Below are positions 1 to 4,462 of a stretch of 8,460 nucleotides of DNA, in pieces (the first letter of the stretch is position 1; each line of letters opens with the position of its first letter). The notes under the pieces are model-generated. The model saw only the letters and a list, made by a program, of their open reading frames with translations, searched no databases and had not been told where the DNA came from. This DNA is from Acidobacteriota bacterium (GTDB lineage Bacteria > Actinomycetota > Acidimicrobiia > Spongiisociales > UBA5794): positions 1-8,460 of the forward strand of contig SMXV01000038.1 in the NCBI GenBank assembly GCA_004356175.1, written 5' to 3'. The position numbers and the translations under genes are program-made.

Positions 1-308
1 AGCGTGTCGAGTCGGATACCTGCGACGGTCGCGTTCGCGGCGTAGCCGATCGCAAGGCACGAGCCGAGTGCAGCGATGAGGTGCTCAACGGGGTTCGGCG
101 CCTTGTCCGTCCCACCGAGTACCTCGGGTTCGTCCGTGGCGAACGGCTCGAAGTCCCTGATGGTGGTGGTGGTGTGGAACCCGCCGTCCCACTCGACGGA
201 AGCGTGCCATGTCGTTTCGGCATGCTCGGGTTCGGCCGCTATGGCCTCTACGAGAATGCCGATGGCAGCGATGTTGACGTTGTTGAGTTGTGCTGTTGCT
301 GTTGTCAT
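1..308 (-). CDS. OsmC-family protein, C-terminus cut off by window edge
   Basis: Only the first 102 codons are inside the window. OsmC/Ohr-type proteins are small thiol-dependent peroxidases or related stress proteins acting in the cytoplasm. The reading MTTATAQLNN begins at the ATG complementary to 306-308. An AAAAGGA Shine-Dalgarno lies 5 nt upstream, which fixes the start. Residues 36-50 carry the WHASVEWDGGFHTTTT strand region. Residues 73-85 read PVEHLIAALGSCL, the OsmC-family segment that bears the peroxidatic Cys (Cys84 here), followed by a hydrophobic helix. The second conserved Cys would lie beyond the edge, so the catalytic pair cannot be confirmed. The gene is divergent from the cysteine synthase operon and sits behind a structured leader, which suggests a role in thiol or sulfur homeostasis. 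The family call is firm; the substrate (organic hydroperoxide or other) is unknown. Confidence 0.85.
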   Translation of the reverse strand, partial: MTTATAQLNNVNIAAIGILVEAIAAEPEHAETTWHASVEWDGGFHTTTTIRDFEPFATDEPEVLGGTDKAPNPVEHLIAALGSCLAIGYAANATVAGIRLDT

Positions 309-370
309 GTGAGTCCTTTTCAATGTGACCGGAAGAACCAGTCAGGGTTGAAGCGGAACGCCGGATGGAC

Positions 371-433
371 CTCTCGGGTGGTGGCGATTCCTAAGGGCGT
401 CGTGCAGACACGCCCGGGTGAGCCACCCGAGAG
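371..433 (-). promoter_or_regulatory. structured leader RNA with competing hairpins, upstream of the OsmC gene
   Basis: On the minus-strand transcript an 11-bp perfect stem is possible between CTCTCGGGTGG (433-423) and CCACCCGAGAG (381-371). Inside it is a second hairpin, GGGCGT (415-410) with ACGCCC (400-395). A competing hairpin pairs GGGTG (428-424) with CACCC (420-416) and cannot form together with the long stem. The TAG of the leader ORF (391-393) lies inside the loop. Mutually exclusive folds overlapping a short ORF are typical of translation-coupled regulation. I could not match it to a riboswitch class I know, and the final effect on the OsmC gene (termination or translation) is not visible. 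Confidence 0.6.
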
Positions 434-504
434 CTGATCATGCACATGCACATGACGATGCCGCGCGTCGGAACAGCAGGAGTCGGTGCGAGGCTGCACA
501 TCAT
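391..504 (-). CDS. candidate 37-codon leader ORF with Met-Cys-Met-Cys-Met run, upstream of the OsmC gene
   Basis: A short ORF starts at tandem ATG codons (504-502 and 501-499), 6 nt or so behind an AAAGGA Shine-Dalgarno, and ends at TAG (391-393). The peptide begins MMCS and carries MCMCMISSRV around residues 18-27, then ends in SARRP. The MCMCM codons occupy 453-439. A ribosome stalled there would reach the 5' arm of the 11-bp stem at 423-433. A leader peptide rich in Cys and Met codons in front of a thiol-chemistry gene fits a sulfur amino acid sensing attenuator. I do not recognise the peptide as a named family, and no U-tract terminator follows, so the mechanism is inferred. It could be an incidental ORF inside a structured RNA, but the good ribosome binding site argues against this. 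Confidence 0.55.
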   Translation of the reverse strand: MMCSLAPTPAVPTRGIVMCMCMISSRVAHPGVSARRP

Positions 505-551
505 CTGTTCCTTTCGTTTCGCGTGGCACGTACGTCGACGTGTTGACCAGT

Positions 552-580
552 GAGTTAAGCACGTCCGTGAATCAAGTCAA
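552..580 (-). promoter_or_regulatory. probable promoter for the OsmC leader transcript
   Basis: A TTGACT -35 box (580-575) is followed, after about 16-17 nt, by TTAACT/TAACTC (558-552) as a weak -10. Transcription would start near 545, giving an untranslated leader of about 40 nt before the leader ORF. The -35 is good; the -10 matches the TATAAT consensus poorly. Confidence 0.45.
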
Positions 581-601
581 ATCATCTTTTCCCGGAAATT
601 C

Positions 602-638
602 GTCAACGTCATGTGGTTCGTCGGGTATGCTGCTGGCA
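602..638 (+). promoter_or_regulatory. probable promoter giving a leaderless transcript for the polycysteine ORF
   Basis: TATGCT at 626-631 is a good -10 box. The implied start site at 638-639 coincides with the ATG at 639, so the leader ORF would be leaderless, a common arrangement in actinobacteria. A -35 is weak at best (GTCAAC at 602-607, 18-nt spacer). Confidence 0.6.
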
Positions 639-710
639 ATGACGAGACTCTCCACTTGCGCCGCGATGTGTTGCTGCTGTTGTAGCACTGTCGCGCGGAC
701 AGGGTCATAG
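639..710 (+). CDS. polycysteine leader peptide, cysteine-responsive attenuator of the cysteine synthase operon
   Basis: A 23-codon ORF reads MTRLSTCAA, then M followed by five consecutive Cys codons (TGT TGC TGC TGT TGT, 669-683), then STVARTGS and TAG at 708-710. The chosen start at 639 is leaderless behind the -10 box at 626-631. An internal in-frame ATG at 666 would give a 14-residue version. No Shine-Dalgarno precedes either ATG. A strong intrinsic terminator follows 33 nt after the stop, and the cysteine synthase gene starts about 106 nt after the stop. Leaderless polycysteine ORFs that attenuate sulfur operons according to Cys-tRNA supply are described in mycobacteria, and the layout here matches. 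The peptide itself probably has no function apart from being translated. Confidence 0.85.
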   Translation: MTRLSTCAAMCCCCCSTVARTGS

Positions 711-743
711 AAGTCATCGAAAACTAACTTTAGCAACCCGCAC

Positions 744-787
744 AACCCGCCCGGCATCTCGCTGGAGCGGGTTTTCCTGTTTTTTTC
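744..787 (+). terminator. intrinsic terminator acting as attenuator upstream of the cysteine synthase gene
   Basis: AACCCGC (744-750) pairs with GCGGGTT (767-773). The stem continues as CCGGC (751-755) with GCTGG (761-765), including one G-U pair and a bulged A at 766, closing on the loop ATCTC (756-760). A U-rich run TTTTCCTGTTTTTTT follows through 787. It lies between the polycysteine ORF and the operon, so it should stop transcription unless antitermination occurs. The 8-mer CAACCCGC occurs twice in tandem (734-741 and 743-750), so two alternative 5' arms exist for the same 3' arm. Confidence 0.85.
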
Positions 788-816
788 ACTACCTACAGCG
801 AACCGAAGGAACCACA

Positions 817-1803
817 ATGGCCGCTCGAACCGACATCACCACATCCCGCATCTCTGACCGTGCGCTGCGCCGGTTCGAGGACATCAGGGATCTCCTCCCT
901 GATGTTGACAATCCGACGCCCCTCGTGCGCGTTCGTAACGCGGTATCAGCGGACAACGTGTATCTCAAGCTCGAGTGGATGAACCCGTTCGGATCGATCA
1001 AAGACCGGGCAGCATCGTATCTGATCGACGGCCTCATCGACAGCGGTGCCCTTGAAGGGCGCGAGATAGTCGAAGCCTCGTCAGGCAACACGGCCATCGC
1101 GCTTGCAGCGATCGGTGCCACCAATGGCATAAAGGTCACGATCACGATCCCCGACGGTGTCCCAGAGGAGAGCAAGACCCTGCTGCGGATGCTTGGGGCC
1201 GAGGTGTGGGAGACACCGGATGAACTCTGCCCGGTCGACCACCCCAAGGACGGCGCCATCGCGTTGGCCCGTTCAATTGCGGCTTCCGACGGGGGGTCGC
1301 GGTACGTGATGGCAGACCAGTACGAGAACCCTGACAACGTTCGTGCCCATTACGAGTCGACGGGTCCCGAGATCTGGAACCAGACCGACGGTGAGGTGTC
1401 GGCGTTCTTTGCGGGGTTCGGTACCTGTGGGACGCTCACCGGTGTTGGCCGCTACCTCAAGGAGCGGAACCCCGATGTTCAGATCATTGCCATAGAACCA
1501 GAGAAGGGCCACCGGCTCCCAGGGCTCAAGAGCTTCGCCGAAGCCAACGAACCAGGCAACCTCGACCGGGACGTCATCGACGACGTGATAGTCGTCCCCG
1601 ACGACGCGGCATATGAAATGACGCTGCTACTTCACCGCAAGGACGGCCTGCTCGTTGGGCCGTCAACCGGTGCCATCGTCCACGCGATCAACAAACATGG
1701 AGGAGCAGCCGACGGCATCGTCGTGGGAGTCTCCCCGGACTCAAGCGCCAAATACACGACCTACTTCACCGATCTGCTCGGAACCCAAGGACTCCCAACA
1801 TGA
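817..1803 (+). CDS. PLP-dependent cysteine synthase family protein
   Basis: A 328-residue fold-type II PLP enzyme of the O-acetylserine/O-phosphoserine sulfhydrylase family, cytoplasmic, making L-cysteine from an activated serine and a sulfur donor. The internal aldimine lysine is Lys62 in NPFGSIKDRAA (57-67). SSGNT (88-92) is the substrate carboxylate loop. GFGTCGT (200-206) binds the PLP phosphate, and GPSTGA (281-286) supplies the Ser near the pyridine nitrogen. Length is normal. GAAGGA at 805-810 fixes the ATG at 817. It heads an operon with TusA-like and DsrE-like genes and lies behind a polycysteine attenuator, which strongly supports a cysteine biosynthesis role. The sequence does not show whether it is CysK-like or CysM-like, or whether it uses sulfide or a protein-bound sulfur donor; cystathionine beta-synthase-type activity is less likely because no CBS domains follow. 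Confidence 0.9.
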   Translation: MAARTDITTSRISDRALRRFEDIRDLLPDVDNPTPLVRVRNAVSADNVYLKLEWMNPFGSIKDRAASYLIDGLIDSGALEGREIVEASSGNTAIALAAIGATNGIKVTITIPDGVPEESKTLLRMLGAEVWETPDELCPVDHPKDGAIALARSIAASDGGSRYVMADQYENPDNVRAHYESTGPEIWNQTDGEVSAFFAGFGTCGTLTGVGRYLKERNPDVQIIAIEPEKGHRLPGLKSFAEANEPGNLDRDVIDDVIVVPDDAAYEMTLLLHRKDGLLVGPSTGAIVHAINKHGGAADGIVVGVSPDSSAKYTTYFTDLLGTQGLPT

Positions 1804-1837
1804 CAAGAGACCGAACCCGACCATGGAGAACACGCTG

Positions 1838-2098
1838 ATGACCATCGAATCCACCCCTGACATAGCGCCCACGGCAACTCTCGACACCTCCGGGCTGCTG
1901 TGCCCTCTGCCCGTCTACAAGGCAGCTCTTGCGCTCAAACCCATGGAAGCGGGTGACATCCTCGAACTGATTTGCACAGATCCCGGATCACTTGCCGACA
2001 TTCCCGCGTTCGCACGCCAGAGAGGCGATCACCTTCTCGACGTCAAGGACACGGGCGACAAACAGGTGTTCTTGATCGAGAAAGGAACCGGCCAATGA
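1838..2098 (+). CDS. TusA-like sulfur carrier protein (SirA/YedF/TusA family)
   Basis: An 86-residue protein of the TusA family, small cytoplasmic carriers that hold sulfane sulfur as a persulfide on one Cys. The family signature is LDTSGLLCPLPVYKA (15-29), with Cys22 in CPLP as the persulfide site. A LELICTDPGSLADIPAF segment (about 46-62) follows, matching the second half of the fold. The start at 1838 is preferred because GGAG (1825-1828) sits 9 nt upstream; an ATG at 1823 in the same frame would add five residues and is possible. Its stop overlaps the next start by ATGA. Between the cysteine synthase and DsrE-like genes it most likely relays sulfur within this operon. Whether it delivers sulfur to the PLP enzyme or receives it from elsewhere is inference. 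Confidence 0.9.
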   Translation: MTIESTPDIAPTATLDTSGLLCPLPVYKAALALKPMEAGDILELICTDPGSLADIPAFARQRGDHLLDVKDTGDKQVFLIEKGTGQ

Positions 2099-2607
2099 CC
2101 ACAGAAATACGATCCGAAATGCAAACGAATGGACAGGAGACCGCAACGAGACGCCTTGCTCTCGTTGCGTCCAAGGGCACGCTTGACCAGGCATATCCGC
2201 CATTGATTCTGGCAACAACAGCGGTGAGCCTTGGATGGGAAGTCGGCATCTACTTTACCTTCTTCGGGCTTGACATTCTCCACAAGGAACGTTTCGAAAG
2301 CCTGAAAGTTGCATCCCTTGCGAACCCTGCCGGTCCTCTCCAGGTGCCGAACCTCCTTGGAGCGGTCCCAGGAGCAACAAAGCTTGCAACCAGGACGATG
2401 AAAAAATGGATGGAGAAGTCCTCAATGCCGACGATTCCGGAGTTCATTGACATGGCCCGTGATTCCGACGTCACGTTCTTTGCGTGTGCAACAACGATGG
2501 GAATCATGGGCGTTTCCGAATCGGACCTTATAGAAGGATGCGACATCGCCGGTGCTGCGGCGTTCCTCGAGTTTGCCGCCACAGCCGACGTACAACTCTT
2601 CATTTAG
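2095..2607 (+). CDS. DsrE/DsrF-like (DsrE2-type) sulfur-relay family protein
   Basis: A 170-residue protein with the DsrE-like fold: LALVASKGTLDQAYPPLILA (21-40), the VGIYFTFFGLDIL strand and loop (50-62), and a conserved Cys in FFACATTMGIMGV (128-140, Cys131). A second Cys lies at 149 (EGCDIAG). The length and the ACxxxMG region fit the DsrE2 subgroup rather than the shorter TusBCD subunits. Such proteins bind and pass on persulfide sulfur and are commonly encoded next to TusA. Translation is probably coupled: the ATG at 2095 overlaps the TusA stop as ATGA, with AAAGGA some 8 nt upstream. The region around residues 85-105 may contact the membrane, but I see no clear transmembrane helix there. 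The operon ends 7 nt before the stop of the convergent gene. Confidence 0.85.
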   Translation: MTTEIRSEMQTNGQETATRRLALVASKGTLDQAYPPLILATTAVSLGWEVGIYFTFFGLDILHKERFESLKVASLANPAGPLQVPNLLGAVPGATKLATRTMKKWMEKSSMPTIPEFIDMARDSDVTFFACATTMGIMGVSESDLIEGCDIAGAAAFLEFAATADVQLFI

Positions 2608-2614
2608 CGCACGC

Positions 2615-3226
2615 TCAAAGCCGTTCGCCAGCTGGAATCGCATCGGTCAGCCAGTTATCCCGGGGTGGGAGGGGGCAGGACCAGCGGTCGGAATACACAC
2701 AGCTTGGGTGGTACGCGTAGTTGAAGTCCATAACGATGCGGTCGTCAGAGCCGCCGAGATCGGCGCCCTTGGGGGAGTCGAGAAGGTATCTGCCACCACC
2801 GTATGTCTCTGTGCCAGCGGTGCCGTCGCGGAACGGCACGAAGATTCCATCTGCGTACTGTTCGAAGCGAAAGACGGTGAGGTAAGGCTCGTCGCCGATG
2901 GGCAGCCGTACACGGCCGATCACCGCCATGGCGGTGCTGCCCTGCGAGCTGTGACTCACTGAGACAACGCTGCCCTCCATTGGTTCTACGATGAGTTCAA
3001 ATCGCCACTGCTCGTCATAGTCAAAGTAGGCAAGTCCTTCCTTGCGGCGGATGTCTCCGACTTCTAGGGGTGTCTGAGGATGAGATGAGAACAGCTCATC
3101 GCGCCCCGCTCGCCACCCAAGCCATGTCTTCTCACCCGAACCGGACTGCCGAACCAGCCGATACAGTTCGTCGACTCGCCGTCGAAAGTCCAGCAGATCA
3201 AGCGTGTCATCGACGAAGGCATCCAT
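2615..3226 (-). CDS. DUF1684 domain-containing protein
   Basis: A 203-residue protein that covers essentially the whole DUF1684 family. N-terminal signature: a WR-x(3)-RDELFSSHPQTPL stretch (39-54). Centre: FRDGTAGTETYGGGRYL (132-148). C-terminus: DFNYAYHPSCVYSD (167-180) running into RWSCPLPPRDN (181-191) and an IPAGER end. These residues are diagnostic for the family, whose biochemical function I do not know. There is no signal peptide or membrane segment, so it should be cytoplasmic. No Shine-Dalgarno precedes the ATG at 3226; instead a TACCAT -10 box (3240-3235) lies 8 nt upstream, pointing to a leaderless or nearly leaderless transcript. It is monocistronic, convergent with the sulfur operon and divergent from the ole operon, with no visible link to either. 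Confidence 0.88.
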   Translation of the reverse strand: MDAFVDDTLDLLDFRRRVDELYRLVRQSGSGEKTWLGWRAGRDELFSSHPQTPLEVGDIRRKEGLAYFDYDEQWRFELIVEPMEGSVVSVSHSSQGSTAMAVIGRVRLPIGDEPYLTVFRFEQYADGIFVPFRDGTAGTETYGGGRYLLDSPKGADLGGSDDRIVMDFNYAYHPSCVYSDRWSCPLPPRDNWLTDAIPAGERL

Positions 3227-3234
3227 CGGTCGAG

Positions 3235-3240
3235 ATGGTA
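3235..3240 (-). promoter_or_regulatory. -10 box for the DUF1684 gene, near-leaderless
   Basis: TACCAT (reverse complement of 3235-3240) is placed so that transcription would begin within about 2 nt of the ATG at 3226. No convincing -35 is visible. Confidence 0.4.
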
Positions 3241-3334
3241 ACGACAGACGACCAGAGCGATTACAAGGGCCGATGACACCCGTACTATGGTGTCGAGCGC
3301 CCGATCAATTCGTTGGTTGACCGTTTTTACGTAG

Positions 3335-3365
3335 GTGACGCTCGCAGTGCGCTGACTTGCGTCAC
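3335..3365. promoter_or_regulatory. inverted repeat upstream of the ole operon, possible operator
   Basis: GTGACGC (3335-3341) and GCGTCAC (3359-3365) form a perfect 7-bp inverted repeat with a 17-nt spacer, about 80-110 nt ahead of the oleA start. It could be a regulator site or a transcript hairpin. The rest of the 216-bp gap (3227-3442) shows isolated TTGACC/TTGACT hexamers (3317, 3380) with no well-placed -10, so the ole promoter cannot be assigned. Confidence 0.3.
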
Positions 3366-3442
3366 TTCGTCGCACCGCATTGACTGAAAGTATGGCGCGG
3401 TTCGTGCCACACTTACGGCGCTTCCAAAAGGAAAGATACCTG

Positions 3443-4462
3443 ATGTCCGGCAACGCTGAATTCCGAATGGCCGATTCGGCAATCGTATCCATTGCTCATG
3501 TGGACGCACCCCAGGTGGTCACATCCGACGAAATCGACAAGATGCTCGCGCCGATGTACGAACGAGTTGGTGGCCAGCCAGGACTCCTTGAGCGCCTTGC
3601 TGGTATCAGGGAACGAAGATGGTGGCCGGAGGGGTACCTCTACACGGATGCCGCCGCGGCTGCTGGAGCACGGGCCATAGACGCAAGCGGCATCAGCGCA
3701 GACCGTATTGGACTTCTCATCGACACGTCCGTGTGTCGCGATCGTCTCGAACCGTCCTCGGCTGTGACGGTTCATAACACGCTCGATCTGCCGAGCTGGT
3801 GCCTGAACTTTGACCTTTCGAACGCATGTCTCGGATTTGTGAACGCCCTTCAGGTCGCTGGCAACATGGTCGACAGCGGACAGATTGACTACGCGTTGAT
3901 TGTCGATGGAGAGGGTTCTCGCGCGCTGCAGCAGAACACGATCGAGCGTCTCAACAACTCCGACGCAACGGCGATTGACATGCTCTCTGAATTTGCGTCG
4001 CTGACGCTGGGATCTGGAGGCGCGGCGGCTGTTGTTGGACGCCACTCTGAAAATCCGGGGAGCCACAGGATCGTTGGTGGCATTGCCCGTGCCGACACAA
4101 GTCATCATGACCTGTGTGTCGGCACCATGGAGAAGATGCGCACCGACTCAAAGGTTTTGCTCGACGCCGGTCTTGACGTATCGGAGATAGCATGGGGCGA
4201 CGCCGATGAGTTCGGTTGGTACGACGCTGACAGTTTCATCTTCCATCAGGTGTCTCAGGTTCACACATCCCTTCTCTGTGAACGCCTCGGAATCGACCCT
4301 GACAAGGTTCCGCTTACGTTTCCGTTCCTGGGGAACGTCGGGCCCGCGTCAATCCCCATCACACTCTCTCGTGAAGTGGACTCGCTGACCGCCGGCGACA
4401 AGGTGATGCTTCTCGGCATAGGGTCTGGCATCAACGCTTCCGCCATGGAACTCGCTTGGTGA
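3443..4462 (+). CDS. oleA: OleA, thiolase-superfamily head-to-head fatty acyl-CoA condensing enzyme
   Basis: A 339-residue thiolase-fold enzyme that condenses two long-chain acyl-CoAs to a 2-alkyl-3-ketoalkanoic acid, the first step of long-chain olefin synthesis. Visible active-site elements: Glu103 in RLEPSSA (the OleA-specific glutamate), nucleophile Cys129 in SNACLGF, His268 in FIFHQVS and Asn298 in FLGNVGPAS. The C-terminus GIGSGINASAMEL is typical of the FabH/OleA group. The ATG at 3443 is chosen because AAGGA (3428-3432) lies 10 nt upstream; an in-frame upstream ATG at 3392 lacks one. Alone it could be taken for FabH, but the Glu and the following oleBC and oleD genes settle the identity. 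Its stop overlaps the oleBC start as GTGA, indicating translational coupling. The product chain length cannot be read from the sequence. Confidence 0.93.
   Translation: MSGNAEFRMADSAIVSIAHVDAPQVVTSDEIDKMLAPMYERVGGQPGLLERLAGIRERRWWPEGYLYTDAAAAAGARAIDASGISADRIGLLIDTSVCRDRLEPSSAVTVHNTLDLPSWCLNFDLSNACLGFVNALQVAGNMVDSGQIDYALIVDGEGSRALQQNTIERLNNSDATAIDMLSEFASLTLGSGGAAAVVGRHSENPGSHRIVGGIARADTSHHDLCVGTMEKMRTDSKVLLDAGLDVSEIAWGDADEFGWYDADSFIFHQVSQVHTSLLCERLGIDPDKVPLTFPFLGNVGPASIPITLSREVDSLTAGDKVMLLGIGSGINASAMELAW

Noticed and set aside
291..305. Five Cys codons in a row on the plus strand (TGC TGT TGC TGT TGT), resembling a second polycysteine leader.
   Set aside because: They are the antisense of the Thr/Ala codons at the OsmC N-terminus (MTTATAQ). 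No in-frame start lies close by, and neither a -10 box nor a terminator accompanies them.
371..433. Assignment of the OsmC leader structure to a known riboswitch (SAM, SAH, guanidine or fluoride types).
   Set aside because: I could not match the conserved cores of these classes as I know them. Only the stems are evident, so no class is claimed.
320..562. An 80-codon open frame on the minus strand in the OsmC leader, with a His/Val-rich run.
   Set aside because: It has no ribosome binding site at its start and no recognisable domain. It overlaps, in another frame, the leader ORF at 391-504, which has a good ribosome binding site.
3413..4108. A 231-codon open frame antisense to oleA, and similar long antisense frames within the cysteine synthase and oleBC genes.
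   Set aside because: The translations show no domain and have shadow-like composition, and the plus-strand proteins in the same places have complete catalytic motifs.
3443..4462. Annotating the thiolase-fold gene as FabH (beta-ketoacyl-ACP synthase III).
   Set aside because: The OleA glutamate (RLEPSSA) and the ole operon context are decisive, and there are no fatty acid synthase genes nearby.
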